The position numbers and the translations under genes were made by a program. 64,000 nucleotides of DNA from Papillibacter cinnamivorans DSM 12816 (GTDB lineage Bacteria > Bacillota > Clostridia > Oscillospirales > Oscillospiraceae), in the NCBI RefSeq assembly GCF_900176335.1, contig NZ_FWXW01000008.1, forward strand, positions 21,998 to 85,997. The letters run 5' to 3'. Below the pieces are notes generated by a model that worked only from the letters and a program-made list of their open reading frames with translations, had not been told where the DNA came from and searched no databases. Below, piece after piece: positions 33,060-42,305 of the stretch. Within the stretch, counting starts at the first letter, position 1, and each line of letters starts with the position of its first letter.

Positions 33060-35225
33060 TCACCGGCTGGCCGCAGTTTCCCTTTCCGCGGGGGCGCCCG
33101 GCCGTTTTCCTTTTTTGCCTGGTTCCGGGCGAACAACGAGCCATACCGCCGCCGCCAGAATCACAAAAGCCACCGCGGTTCCCGGGGAAAAGGGGCGGCC
33201 CAGAACAAGAACACTGCCCAGCTGGTTGATCACCAGAGCCACCGCATAGGCCAGACCGGTCTGATACCCAAGGGCGATAAGAGTCCATTTCCAGCTTCCC
33301 ATTTCCCTCCGGATGGCTCCCATGGCGGCAACGCAGGGAGCGCAAAGGAGGTTAAAAGCCAAAAAGGACAGGGCTGACACGCTCGTAAAGAGATTCGCGA
33401 TGCCGTGCAGCAGCTCGGGGGTTTTCTCCGCCGCTCCCGCGGAGCCCAGAAGAACGCCCAGGGTGCCCACCACGTTCTCCTTGGCGGCCAGGCCCGTTAG
33501 GGTGGCGACGGTAGCCTGCCAGTTGCCGAAACCCAGAGGAACAAACAGAACGTCTATCAGGCCGCCGAAGGCGGCAAGGAAGCTCCCCTCCTGGGATACC
33601 AGCCCAATGCCGCTTCCCGCAACGCCGAAGTTGGACAAAAACCAGATCACCGTGCATGCCACGAAAATCACGGTGCCGGCCTTGACGATGAAGGCGCGGC
33701 TCCGCTCCCAGACATGGGTCAGCAGGCTTTTCAGGCCAGGCAGGTGGTACCGGGGCATCTCCATGACAAAGGGGGACGGGTCGCCCAGAAAGAGTCTGGT
33801 TTTTTTGAGGATCAGCCCGGAAAAGACCACCATGGCCACTCCCAGAAAGTACATGGCGGGTGCAACCCAGGCGCTTCCCGGAAAGAGGGCGCCCCCGATG
33901 AGGGCGATAATAGGGAGCTTCGCCCCGCAGGGAATAAAGGTGGTGACGATGATGGTCATCCGCCTGTCCTTTTCATTTTCTATCGTGCGGGAAGCCATGA
34001 TCCCCGGCACGCCGCAGCCGGAACTGATGAGCAGCGGGATGAAAGATTTCCCCGAAAGGCCGAATTTTCGGAAGATCCGGTCCATGATGAAGGCGACCCT
34101 GGACATGTATCCGCAGTCCTCCAGAAAGGCCAGGAAAAAGAATAAAAGCATCATCTGGGGAACAAAGCTCAAAACGGATCCCACGCCGCCGAGAATTCCG
34201 TCCACAATCAGGCCGGTGAGCCAGCCCGCCGCGCCCACGCTGTTTAAAAAGGCGGTGGCACCCGGCATGAGGACAGCTCCAAACAGGACCTCCCGGGTCC
34301 AGTTGGTACCGATGGCGCCCAGCCAGGAAACCGACACGTAGTACACGACGCCCATGATGGCGGCAAACACCGGCAGGGCAAGAAACCGGTTGGTGAGAAT
34401 ACTGTCGATCCTGTCGGAAACGGACATGCCCACCCGGCCTCTGATGACGGAGCTGTCAACCAATTCCGTAATGAAATTATATCGCTCGTTGGCGATGATG
34501 CTCTCGCAGTCGTCGTCGTACTCTCGTTCCAGCGCCGCGGACGCCTCCTCGGCGGCGGCGAGCTCTTCCCCGGTGAGTTTGCCCTCCTCCAGAAGCTTCT
34601 GGTCCCTTTCCAGAAGCTTCACGCTGTACCAGCGGACCCTTTCGGCGGGATAATGCCAGGAGGCTATGTCCGCCAAAGGTTTCAGTGCCATTTCCACCCG
34701 CGGGGAAAAGACAATGGGCTTCTCGCAGCGCTCTCCGCTCCGGGCCAGTGCCACCGCCTGCTCCGCCAGGGTTTCCGTCCCCTCTTCCTTCAGGGCAGAA
34801 ATTCCAACCATCCGGCAGCCCAGGGCGCGGCTGAGGGCATCGGCGTCGATCCTGTCCCCGTCACGGTTGACCAGGTCTATCATATTCAAAGCGACGATGA
34901 CCGGGATCCCCAGTTCCAGCACCTGGGTGGTGAGGTACAGATTTCTCTCTATGTTGCTGGCATCCACCAGGTTGATGATCGCGTCGGGCCGTTCTTCCAG
35001 AATGTAGTTTCTGGACACCACTTCCTCCAGGGTGTAGGGAGACAGGGAGTAAATGCCCGGAAGATCCGTGATGATCACGTCCTTGAACCCTTTGAGCCTG
35101 CCTTCCTTCTTTTCCACGGTGACACCGGGCCAGTTGCCCACGTACTGGGACGAACCGGTGAGACTGTTGAACAGCGTGGTCTTTCCGCTGTTGGGGTTGC
35201 CCGCCAATGCAATTTTTATGGGCAT
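33060..35225 (-). CDS. feoB: Ferrous iron transport protein B
   Basis: 721 residues. The N-terminal GTPase domain has G1 GNPNSGKTTLFN, GVTVEKKEG, G3 DLPGIYSL and G4 ALNMIDL, followed by the helical regulatory segment (about 170-255). The membrane part contains the two Gate motifs with conserved Cys (LLISSGCGVPGIMASRT and FIPCGAKLPIIALI) and LCAPCVAAMGAIRREMGSWK near the end. FeoB imports Fe2+ under anaerobic conditions. It lies downstream of feoA with a GTTAG-N6-CTAAC dyad in between. Confidence 0.97.
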   Translation of the reverse strand: MPIKIALAGNPNSGKTTLFNSLTGSSQYVGNWPGVTVEKKEGRLKGFKDVIITDLPGIYSLSPYTLEEVVSRNYILEERPDAIINLVDASNIERNLYLTTQVLELGIPVIVALNMIDLVNRDGDRIDADALSRALGCRMVGISALKEEGTETLAEQAVALARSGERCEKPIVFSPRVEMALKPLADIASWHYPAERVRWYSVKLLERDQKLLEEGKLTGEELAAAEEASAALEREYDDDCESIIANERYNFITELVDSSVIRGRVGMSVSDRIDSILTNRFLALPVFAAIMGVVYYVSVSWLGAIGTNWTREVLFGAVLMPGATAFLNSVGAAGWLTGLIVDGILGGVGSVLSFVPQMMLLFFFLAFLEDCGYMSRVAFIMDRIFRKFGLSGKSFIPLLISSGCGVPGIMASRTIENEKDRRMTIIVTTFIPCGAKLPIIALIGGALFPGSAWVAPAMYFLGVAMVVFSGLILKKTRLFLGDPSPFVMEMPRYHLPGLKSLLTHVWERSRAFIVKAGTVIFVACTVIWFLSNFGVAGSGIGLVSQEGSFLAAFGGLIDVLFVPLGFGNWQATVATLTGLAAKENVVGTLGVLLGSAGAAEKTPELLHGIANLFTSVSALSFLAFNLLCAPCVAAMGAIRREMGSWKWTLIALGYQTGLAYAVALVINQLGSVLVLGRPFSPGTAVAFVILAAAVWLVVRPEPGKKGKRPGAPAERETAASR

Positions 35226-35327
35226 GTAAATTTCCTCCGATTCGTCCGCGGCTGTTTTATCGAGACCGCGCCGCCTTCAGGCGCAAAATACCGTGCTTTA
35301 TCCGTACGGATGCAGACAGTGCATCCC

Positions 35328-35343
35328 GTTAGTTTCTTCTAAC
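35328..35343. promoter_or_regulatory. GTTAG-N6-CTAAC dyad between feoA and feoB
   Basis: GTTAGTTTCTTCTAAC, 52 bases past the feoA end and about 100 bases before feoB. The same arms and spacing occur upstream of feoA (35696-35711). It resembles half-sites of DtxR/IdeR-type iron repressors. Confidence 0.6.
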
Positions 35344-35394
35344 ATATCCAACATAAAAAGACGCGCCGTTCCGGCCCGCCCAAAAGCATTCTTT

Positions 35395-35625
35395 TTACTC
35401 CACTATGATATTCTCCGCTTCCTGCTTCCTCAGGGAAAGCTCATATCCGCGTACGGTAATCTCCATCGGGTCCCCCAGGGGCGCCACCTTCCGAACGCAC
35501 ACCGTGGTGCCTTTCGTGATTCCCATATCCATAATCCTGCGCCGCAGCGCGCCGGTGCCCTCCAGCCGCAGAACCTTCACCATCTGGCCGCAGGGAATGC
35601 TTTTCAATGTTTTCACCCTCGCCAC
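35395..35625 (-). CDS. feoA: Ferrous iron transport protein A
   Basis: 76 residues if started at GTG 35625, which has GGAG five bases upstream. An in-frame TTG at 35682 would add a polar extension without family support. Single SH3-like FeoA domain: VKTLKSIPCGQMVKVLRLEG, RRRIMDMGITKGTTVCV, APLGDPMEITVRGYELSLRK. FeoA is thought to regulate the GTPase FeoB. It is the first gene of the feo unit, with promoter and operator directly upstream. Confidence 0.92.
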   Translation of the reverse strand: MARVKTLKSIPCGQMVKVLRLEGTGALRRRIMDMGITKGTTVCVRKVAPLGDPMEITVRGYELSLRKQEAENIIVE

Positions 35626-35695
35626 CCCATCTCCATGCACGCTCTCCGGTCTTTCCTGCGCCGGTTTCTCTTCGGCGGACAATCCGAACCGTTTC

Positions 35696-35755
35696 GTTAG
35701 TTCCGGCTAACTTCTGATCCAGTATCAGTTTACTATGGGCGGGGAAAAATGTCAA
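35696..35755 (-). promoter_or_regulatory. feoA promoter with candidate iron operator
   Basis: Minus strand: TTGACA (35755-35750), 17-base spacer, TAAACT (35732-35727). The dyad GTTAG-N6-CTAAC (35696-35711) falls just after the expected start, and another palindrome CTGAT-N5-ATCAG (35714-35728) touches the -10. A metal-responsive repressor bound at +9 to +24 would block feo transcription. Confidence 0.65.
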
Positions 35756-35940
35756 TACTCCCCGCGTATTTTCCTATTTTCTGCTTTTCGGACAACTTCG
35801 CAGGGTTTCCTTCATTTTGTTTTGTATATTCTTGCTTGCATTATACGGGCTGTATTACTTGATTTTTCAATTATCCCATTTGGTGATGCATATTTATGCT
35901 ATGCAGTCCACCTCCCCATTCCGCCGGATTCCCTCCGCAG

Positions 35941-35972
35941 AAAAATCCGCCGGCGGATTTTCCGCCGGCGGC
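35941..35972 (-). terminator. Terminator of the encapsulated-ferritin-like gene
   Basis: Two copies of CCGCCGGCGG around AAAAT on the minus strand, followed by ATTTTTC. Downstream of the gene ending at 36021. Confidence 0.75.
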
Positions 35973-36020
35973 TCGCATTTCCGGGGAATGATTCAACCCC
36001 CGGCAGTTTTCTCCGATAGA

Positions 36021-36338
36021 TTATTTGGCGGAAGGGGTAATCCCCAGCTCCTCCATCATCTCCCTGACCTCATCCTGGCCGGAAAAAAAGTGTTCCGCCT
36101 CCTTGGGGTCCAGGTGAAACAGCAAAGTGATCAGCTCGCCCATGTGGGCTTTTTCCTCGTCCCGGATGTCTGCAATCACCGCTTTGGCAACGGGGTCGTC
36201 GGTGGCGAGAACGTGGGCGTCATACAGATAGATGGCCTCCAGTTCCCCGGCGATGTCCAGGCGGACAGCCTGGACCAGTTCCTCCTTTGTCATCTTCCTG
36301 TCCACGTTTCCCTGAAAGGGATTTGCAAATGCCGGCAT
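36021..36338 (-). CDS. Encapsulated-ferritin-like (EncFtn) ferroxidase protein
   Basis: 105 residues, two helices. The iron ligands are recognisable in VRLDIAGELEAIYLYDAHVL (Glu and His spacing) and IADIRDEEKAHMGELITLL (ExxH), as in encapsulin-cargo ferritins that form an annular decamer. Unusually, no encapsulin gene is adjacent, and the C-terminus lacks an obvious encapsulin-targeting peptide. Neighbouring feoAB supports an iron-storage role. AAGGAGAAGA precedes the ATG. Confidence 0.8.
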   Translation of the reverse strand: MPAFANPFQGNVDRKMTKEELVQAVRLDIAGELEAIYLYDAHVLATDDPVAKAVIADIRDEEKAHMGELITLLFHLDPKEAEHFFSGQDEVREMMEELGITPSAK

Positions 36339-36398
36339 GTTCTCTTCTCCTTTCTTTTTATTACTGATATCGTAAACCTTCAGCGGGGTCCATCCTGT

Positions 36399-37739
36399 TT
36401 ATCTGGTCGTTTCTTCTTCCCGAAACAATTCGGATTCCGCTTCATCCTGAATTTCATCATCTATTTGCATATCCCCGGCGCCGTTTCCCCTGCTCCCGCC
36501 GGAGGAAGCATCCCCGTCCATATGCCGGAGCGCGCGCACCAGGAGAAATCCCAGAATGATGAGCCCGGAAACCAGGAACCATGCGCTGCGGAAGGTGAGC
36601 AGAAGCAGAAGATTTCCCATAATCACGGGGCCTATCGCAAATCCGGCCCCGTTTACGATGGAAAGCAAAGAGTTTGCCCTGCCCATGTAAGCGTCGGGCG
36701 TTTTCTGGGCAATAAAGACATTCATATTGATATTGATCAGAATCTCTCCCACGGTAATGGAGACCATACCGATCATAAATACCAGGGTCCATCCGTTCAC
36801 CGCGAAAAGCAGAAAGGCACCCAGGTAAAACACGCCGCCCAGGAAGATGGTCTCCAGCGCATGAAGCCGCCGGGTCAGGGAGGTGAGAAGCGGCGTCAGG
36901 ACCACCACGGTCACGGCGTTGACGCTCACCAGGAGGCTGTAAAGCCTTGCCCCATTCTCCCCGAACCGGTCAACGGTCTGGAGGGGCAGAATGAAGGCCC
37001 ACTGGATATAGCAGAAATTGTAGATGAGAAGGCATCCCGCAAAGGCAAGAAGCACGGGGTTTTTTCGCAGGAAGGAAAAGACGGAGCCGTCTTCCGCCCG
37101 CTTTTTTTCCTCCTCCAAAATCGCTTCCGCCGCGGCGGAAAAAGGCCCTTTCTTTTCCTTTGCTCTGCTCCGGACGCCCAAAAGCACCACGATTGTGGCC
37201 GCCATGGTGGTCATTCCGTCCAGAAGGAACAGAAGGCGGAAATGGTTTACAAACAGCAGACCGCCCAGCAGGGGGCCTACGGATAACCCGATGTTATACC
37301 CCAGGTAGATGAGGGAATAGGCGCTTTTAATCATGGAAGGCGGCGCCAGCTCGGGGATAATGGCGGTATGGGCGGGAGAAGCGACGCCGAAAAAGGCCGA
37401 TGCCACCACCAGAAGAACCGCCGTCACATGTCCCGGAGGCAGAAACCCGCACAGGAGATAGGTAAAGGCGCCCAGGAAATCAAAAAGCACAATGACGCGC
37501 TTGCTGCCGAACTTGTCGGACAGCTTGCCTCCCAGAAGGAAAAAGGGAGCCTGGGCCAGCATCGCGGCCGTTGCGAAAAGGCCTGCGTCGGAAACGGAAA
37601 GACCCAGTTTTCCCGTGAGGATCAGGGTCATCAGAGGCAGGATGAATCCGCCCATCCGATTGATGATGTCGGACAGGAAGAGAAAGTAGATGCCCTTCGG
37701 CAGGCCCCGGTATACCAGAAAATGCTCCTTCAGTCTCAC
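36399..37739 (-). CDS. Major facilitator superfamily transporter
   Basis: 446 residues, 12 helices with the MFS loop motif GGKLSDKFGSKRVIVLFD after helix 2. An acidic 50-residue C-terminal tail (EIQDEAESELFREEE) follows the last helix. It looks like a drug/proton antiporter of the DHA1 type. It starts 60 bases before the GNAT gene end. Substrate unknown. Confidence 0.88.
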   Translation of the reverse strand: MRLKEHFLVYRGLPKGIYFLFLSDIINRMGGFILPLMTLILTGKLGLSVSDAGLFATAAMLAQAPFFLLGGKLSDKFGSKRVIVLFDFLGAFTYLLCGFLPPGHVTAVLLVVASAFFGVASPAHTAIIPELAPPSMIKSAYSLIYLGYNIGLSVGPLLGGLLFVNHFRLLFLLDGMTTMAATIVVLLGVRSRAKEKKGPFSAAAEAILEEEKKRAEDGSVFSFLRKNPVLLAFAGCLLIYNFCYIQWAFILPLQTVDRFGENGARLYSLLVSVNAVTVVVLTPLLTSLTRRLHALETIFLGGVFYLGAFLLFAVNGWTLVFMIGMVSITVGEILININMNVFIAQKTPDAYMGRANSLLSIVNGAGFAIGPVIMGNLLLLLTFRSAWFLVSGLIILGFLLVRALRHMDGDASSGGSRGNGAGDMQIDDEIQDEAESELFREEETTR

Positions 37740-37799
37740 GCCGGCCTCTCCCCCAGTCGTCGGAAATCGGACTTCTTCACGGCAGCGCCGCGCCGGAGA

Positions 37800-38591
37800 T
37801 CACTGGATCAGGGTATATTCTCCCATCTCTCTGAATCCCAGTTCCCGGTATACTTTTCCCGCGTCCGGATTGTCATAGAACAGGCAGAGGTAGCGTTTTC
37901 CCTCACTGAGGCATTTTTCGCAAAGACCCGCGACCAGATTTCCGGCGAGTCCCTTATCCCGATGTTCCGGAAGTGTGGCGACGCCCACAATCATGGCCGA
38001 CTCCGAGTTTTCCGCGGTGGTGAGGGCCACGGCTGCCAAGGCTCCGTCCCGGAAGGCGCCGAAGCCCGCGCCGCTCGTGCTGAGATTCAGATGCAGGGCC
38101 GAGATCTCCTTTTCCCTGTCTCTCCTGTACCGTTCGGCAAACTCCTGGATCTGTGTAAACAGGGCTACAACCGCCTCCGCGTCCTCCGGCATCAGAGCCC
38201 GGATTTTATATTCCCTGGGCGCGGGCGCGGGCTTTTTCACTTTTTCCAGCTTGGACAGCAGCGAGTATTTGACAAACTTCCCGGGCAGCCCCGGCGCCAG
38301 CTTCTCCAGGACGCTTCCCTTTCCGCTGACGGCGGAGGCGTTTCTCTCCCTTAAAAACTCCGCCACTGTTTTGGCGTCGTAGTCCCCGAACCGGCTGTAA
38401 ACCACGTAATTGTTCAAATAGCGGAGCACCAGGCTGTCGTAGGTGTCCTCCCGCTTCTGCGCAAATATTTCCACCTGCTCGCAGTCCACGCCGAAGTGTT
38501 CGATATCCCCGAAAAAGAAGAGATTGAACTCCGGTTCTTTCCGTATGTACTCCAGGATCTTCTGTTTGTCCCGCTCATAAAGCTTTTCCAA
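37800..38591 (-). CDS. GNAT-family N-acetyltransferase with N-terminal extension
   Basis: 263 residues. The N-terminal 125 form a degenerate acyltransferase-like half (NLFFFGDIEHFGVD). The C-terminal half has the acetyl-CoA site GVATLPEHRDKGLAGNLVAG and ends YRELGFREMGEYTLIQ. This two-part design matches the FR47-like/GNAT proteins of Clostridia. It follows the ketopantoate-reductase-like gene by 39 bases and precedes an MFS gene, likely one transcription unit. Confidence 0.85.
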   Translation of the reverse strand: MEKLYERDKQKILEYIRKEPEFNLFFFGDIEHFGVDCEQVEIFAQKREDTYDSLVLRYLNNYVVYSRFGDYDAKTVAEFLRERNASAVSGKGSVLEKLAPGLPGKFVKYSLLSKLEKVKKPAPAPREYKIRALMPEDAEAVVALFTQIQEFAERYRRDREKEISALHLNLSTSGAGFGAFRDGALAAVALTTAENSESAMIVGVATLPEHRDKGLAGNLVAGLCEKCLSEGKRYLCLFYDNPDAGKVYRELGFREMGEYTLIQ

Positions 38592-38630
38592 GATTGCCTT
38601 CCGCCTTTCCTGTTTCGCGTTTCCTCCGCG

Positions 38631-39545
38631 TCAGTACATCTGTTCCCTCGCGCGGATGAGACGATATAATACCCGGTTCACCGGTGTGGGGATGCCGTGC
38701 CTGGCTCCCAGCTCCATCACCGTTCCGGAAAAATACTCCACTTCGGTCTTGCGCCCGGCCTCCACGTCCTGGAGCATGGAGGTCTTGCCCAGAGGATTGT
38801 GCCTTTGCATGGTGGTCAGAAACTCCTCCATCTCCCGTTCTCCCAAATCGATGCCTTCCGCCTGGGCAAGGGCGGCCACCTCGGCCATGGCGTCCCGAAA
38901 CAAAGATCTGAGCTCCGGAAGCCCCAGGAGGTTCCCATATCCCGCCCCGGACACGGCGGAAACCTGATTGGCCCCCACGTTGAGCATCCATTTGCGCCAC
39001 ACGGCCCAGCGCATATCCGGCATGATTTTTGCCTCCAGGCCCGCTCCCTCCAGAAATCTCTGCACCGACAAAACGCGCGGGGACGGGTCTTTGTTTTCCG
39101 CCTCGCCGAACTGGATGGTCCCCAAAGAGGTGCTGATCACCCGGGAACCCTCCCGGACGGAAACGATGTGAATGGCAAGCCCGTAGAGCACAAGATTGTC
39201 CGGATATCCGGCCAGCAGCCTGTCCCTGGCGGTGATGCCGTTTAAAAGGGGCAGCAGGACGGTCTCCGGCCCAATGAAGGGGCGCACCTCCTCCATGGCC
39301 TCCTCCAGCTGGCCGTTCTTGACACAGAATATCACGAGGTCCGCCTGAAAGCGGTCCGTTTCCGGAAAGACCACACGGGGAACAAACCTCTCGCCGTTGA
39401 GGACGATTCCCTCCGACCTCAGTCTTTTCCCCCGGTTTGAATCGGCGGCGACGGCGAAGTCCTCTCCGTACCGGTCCGTCAGATATTTCGCATAAACCGA
39501 TCCAATGGCGCCCATCCCCACGAGGGCAGCTCTTTTTATCTCCAT
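38631..39545 (-). CDS. 2-dehydropantoate 2-reductase-family protein
   Basis: 304 residues. NADP-binding LVGMGAIGSVYAKYL at the N-terminus and VIFCVKNGQLEEA. The catalytic Lys lies in WAVWRKWMLNVGANQVSA. TSMLQDVEAGRKTEVEYFSG and HGIPTPVNRVLY close the C-terminal domain. The length and motifs are those of PanE-type ketopantoate reductases, yet no panB/panC genes adjoin. It is a second, distant paralogue of the gene at 21281. The product is either PanE for coenzyme A synthesis or a related hydroxy-acid dehydrogenase. Confidence 0.85.
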   Translation of the reverse strand: MEIKRAALVGMGAIGSVYAKYLTDRYGEDFAVAADSNRGKRLRSEGIVLNGERFVPRVVFPETDRFQADLVIFCVKNGQLEEAMEEVRPFIGPETVLLPLLNGITARDRLLAGYPDNLVLYGLAIHIVSVREGSRVISTSLGTIQFGEAENKDPSPRVLSVQRFLEGAGLEAKIMPDMRWAVWRKWMLNVGANQVSAVSGAGYGNLLGLPELRSLFRDAMAEVAALAQAEGIDLGEREMEEFLTTMQRHNPLGKTSMLQDVEAGRKTEVEYFSGTVMELGARHGIPTPVNRVLYRLIRAREQMY

Positions 39546-39581
39546 GTTACGCTCCTTACCGCATTATTCCATCTTTCCCCG

Positions 39582-41117
39582 TTATTCGCCGGGGTCTTCC
39601 CGCCTGATGCTCCCGTCCCCGGGCTCTCTGTCCGACGGACCTTCCGCCGGTATTCCGACGGAGGCGTCCGCCCGGCGCACCTTTCCCTTGACGAAGGATG
39701 CCACCATGGCAAGCACCGCAAAACCCGCGGCCGTTAAAAAGGTGGGCCGGAATCCCCCGGAGAAGGACGCCAGTTTCAGCGCCTCCCCCGTTAAGCCGGA
39801 GGAGGATAAAACCTCCTGCGTCCTGAGGGAGTATACGCCGAACAGCGCTCCGCCCGCGGCGACCCCCAAAACCATGCCCACATTGCGCATCATGGCCAGG
39901 GTGCCCGAGGCGGCCCCGCGTTGCTCCGCCGGAGCGCTTCCCATCACGGCGCTGTTGTTGGGAGACTGGAACATACCGGAGCCGATCCCCGTCAGGACCA
40001 GCGCCAGAACGACATACCACCGGGAGGTGTCCGCCCGGGCAAAGCTCACCAAAAACAGGCCCAGGGCCATCACGCCCATCCCCGCCGAGCTGAGAATCCG
40101 GCTGTCATGCCTGTCGGAAAAGCTGCCGCTCACGGGAGCGATCACGATGGTGGCGAGGGGAAAGGGCAGATAGGCAAGACCCGCCATGGAAGGAGACAGG
40201 AGCAGGTCGTTCTGAAAATACTGGGGCATCATAAAAACAACGATATACTGGGCCATATAGCAAAAGGCCGCGGCAATGAGGCTGGCGGAAAAAACCCTGC
40301 TTCTGAACAGCGTCAGCCGGATCATGGGAAAGCTTGTCCGCCGCTCATGGATGAGGAAGATGCCCCCCAGGACAAGCCCCGCGGCCAGCATGGCAAAAAA
40401 CAGCGCGGGGGCAAGCCCGTCACCTGCGAGATTGAGCGGAAGCAAAATCAGAAACAGGGCCGCAAACAGGACGAGCGCGCCCTTAATGTCGAAAGGCGAT
40501 GCCTTTTGCTCTCCGTCCTTCGGTATCCATTTGGCCGCAAGGATGATGCCCACGATCCCGATGGGAACGTTGATGTAAAAGACACTCTGCCAGCCCAGGA
40601 GGTCCGCCAGGAAACCGCCCAGCACCGGGCCCGCGCATCCCGCCGCGGCCACCGCCACGGCGATGACGCCGAAGGCTCCGCCCCGCTTTTCCGGAGCGAC
40701 GTTGTCCGTGATGATGGCGCTGCTGGTGGAAAACATCATACCCGAGCCCAGCGCCTGTACCACCCGGAAGGCCACCAGCATCTCAATGCCGGTGGATAGG
40801 CTGCAAAGGAGAGAGCCCAGGGTGAAAATACAAAAACCGGCCAGATACACCTTTTTATGCCCATGTATGTCCGAAAGCCTTCCAAAGGTAAGCAGCAGGC
40901 TGCTGACCACCAGAAGGTATGAGATAATCACCCATTCCACCGTGGCCAATTCGGCGCCGAACTCCGCCTGAATCACCGGCACGGCAATGTTTACAACGCT
41001 GGTGTCCAGCGCCGCCATAAAGGTTCCCAGAGCGAGGGACAGCAGCATAACGGGATAATTTCCGGTTCCTATACGCTTCAAAGCGAGCCTTCTTTCCTTG
41101 TCTGTTACCCTTACCAT
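39582..41117 (-). CDS. DHA2-family (EmrB/QacA-type) multidrug MFS transporter
   Basis: 511 residues, about 14 helices. Motif C-like GPVLGGFLADLLGWQSVFYI, the DHA2 opening GTFMAALDTSVVNIAVPVI and GRLSDIHGHKKVYLAG. Start 41117 follows AAAGG; a TTG at 41144 is less likely. Exports toxic compounds using the proton gradient. It is followed 37 bases later by the ketopantoate-reductase-like gene. Confidence 0.9.
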   Translation of the reverse strand: MVRVTDKERRLALKRIGTGNYPVMLLSLALGTFMAALDTSVVNIAVPVIQAEFGAELATVEWVIISYLLVVSSLLLTFGRLSDIHGHKKVYLAGFCIFTLGSLLCSLSTGIEMLVAFRVVQALGSGMMFSTSSAIITDNVAPEKRGGAFGVIAVAVAAAGCAGPVLGGFLADLLGWQSVFYINVPIGIVGIILAAKWIPKDGEQKASPFDIKGALVLFAALFLILLPLNLAGDGLAPALFFAMLAAGLVLGGIFLIHERRTSFPMIRLTLFRSRVFSASLIAAAFCYMAQYIVVFMMPQYFQNDLLLSPSMAGLAYLPFPLATIVIAPVSGSFSDRHDSRILSSAGMGVMALGLFLVSFARADTSRWYVVLALVLTGIGSGMFQSPNNSAVMGSAPAEQRGAASGTLAMMRNVGMVLGVAAGGALFGVYSLRTQEVLSSSGLTGEALKLASFSGGFRPTFLTAAGFAVLAMVASFVKGKVRRADASVGIPAEGPSDREPGDGSIRREDPGE

Positions 41118-41287
41118 GATACCTTTCGCGCCTTTTCCCGTCAATAGAGTTTCGACAAGAAGGCTTTAAAAACGGTGGGGTTTCAATTAAACCGCGGCGT
41201 GCTTTTTCCATTCTTCCGGAAGCCATACGTGAGCGCGGCGTTTCCCGCCGGCAATTATAGACTCTTAAATTATTCTATAATCGGTTT

Positions 41288-41591
41288 GGACGGGGGCTGC
41301 GCGCTCCCCGCCGGGGGTAACTTTTTGTTTCTGCAAAAAGTCACCAAAAACAGACCAAGAGGCCTCGGCCTCTTGGAGCTCTGGAGAGGGTGCTCCTATA
41401 GGCGCTCTCAATAAGTGACTGACTTTCGGCAGTTGCGAACGCACAGACAACTCTGTGGCAGGAAGTCTGCTTTTGAGCCCGCGATCGGGGCTCTCCGGAT
41501 TTTATATTATGGGGCTCAATGGGTCTGCAAAAACCTGCCTTGTGCGACGTTTGAGAAGATTTTTTGTTTCGAAAATTTCCGTCTACGGGAC
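41288..41591 (+). repeat. Dispersed repeat R1, copy A
   Basis: About 304 bases that match 48743-49049 along the whole length and in the same direction. Shared landmarks are GCGCGCTCCCCGC, ACTTTTTGTTTCTGCAAAAA, CCAAAAACAGACCAAGAGG, CCCGCGATCGG and TGCGACGTTT. Several segments fold into hairpins. A truncated start-only copy is at about 42003-42030. No transposase is inside. It lies between the DHA2 gene and an IS30 fragment. The remaining gap to 42113 has no other gene. Confidence 0.8.
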
Positions 41592-41602
41592 ATTCCATGA
41601 TC

Positions 41603-41812
41603 TCAATGCTTCCGTATGTCGTTTTCAGTATAATGTTCCTCTAATGGGACAGGGGTTGATATACATTCTTTTTTGACGTTGCAGGAAAAAGTTTTGCAGA
41701 CTTTCTGAGCCGCTGAGACCAGTGCCGCGGCCATACGGCGGATACTTTCTTTATTCCGCCACATCCGAAATAGCTTTTTCCGTTCTTCCGGTGTAAGATG
41801 GTGGTAGCTCAT
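41603..41812 (-). pseudogene. IS30-family transposase, N-terminal fragment
   Basis: The frame starts MSYHHLTPEERKKLFRMWRN and ESIRRMAAAL, matching the N-terminal helix-turn-helix of IS30 transposases (the HLTxEER start). After about 32 residues the similarity ends, and the frame stops at 69. The DDE catalytic core is missing, and no clear terminal repeats remain. Relic of an insertion sequence next to repeat R1. Confidence 0.6.
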
Positions 41813-42113
41813 ATGGGTCGCCGCCTTTCAGTAGTGGTCTTTTCAACTCCTACTGTATCCATTTGGCCTCCCTTATGAGCTTTTTTATACTGTTGCACTT
41901 GCTATTTTAATCCGCCGCAAGGGGAAAAATGGCCCCCGCCGGAGGCGCGTTATACCGTTCTTATTAATATAAAAATCGAACAGATTAATTATGAGGGATT
42001 CGGATGGGAACGTGCGCTCCCCGCCGGGGCCGGCAGGGATATACAATACGATCCCGCAGCAGAATAAAGAGACCGGCTGTTCTGCCGGCCTCCCTGTTTG
42101 GCGGTTTAAGCAA

Positions 42114-42305
42114 CTATTCCTTGACGGTGATGACGGAAACAGGGCAGTTCTCCTGCGCTTCCAATGCTTCGTTCTGTGCCTCGGGGGGAACCTCCTCCTG
42201 ATAGACCTCGGCGATTCCGTCGTCCGCCATCCGGAATACCTTGGGGCAGGTGTCCGCGCACATTCCGCAGGAAATGCAGCCGGACCTGTCCAAATATGCT
42301 TTCAT
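42114..42305 (-). CDS. Small [4Fe-4S] ferredoxin
   Basis: 63 residues. Cluster ligands are CISCGMCADTCP near the start and the distant ENCPVSVI, so one [4Fe-4S] cluster (CxxCxxC...C). An acidic surface is typical for low-potential electron carriers. Start 42305 has AGGAG seven bases upstream; the longer frame is not coding. Monocistronic. Confidence 0.92.
   Translation of the reverse strand: MKAYLDRSGCISCGMCADTCPKVFRMADDGIAEVYQEEVPPEAQNEALEAQENCPVSVITVKE

Noticed and set aside
35817..38354. Long plus-strand frames antisense to the MFS and GNAT genes
   Set aside because: Translations are compositionally odd (Gln/His/Arg-rich) and oppose genes with clear transmembrane or acetyl-CoA motifs.
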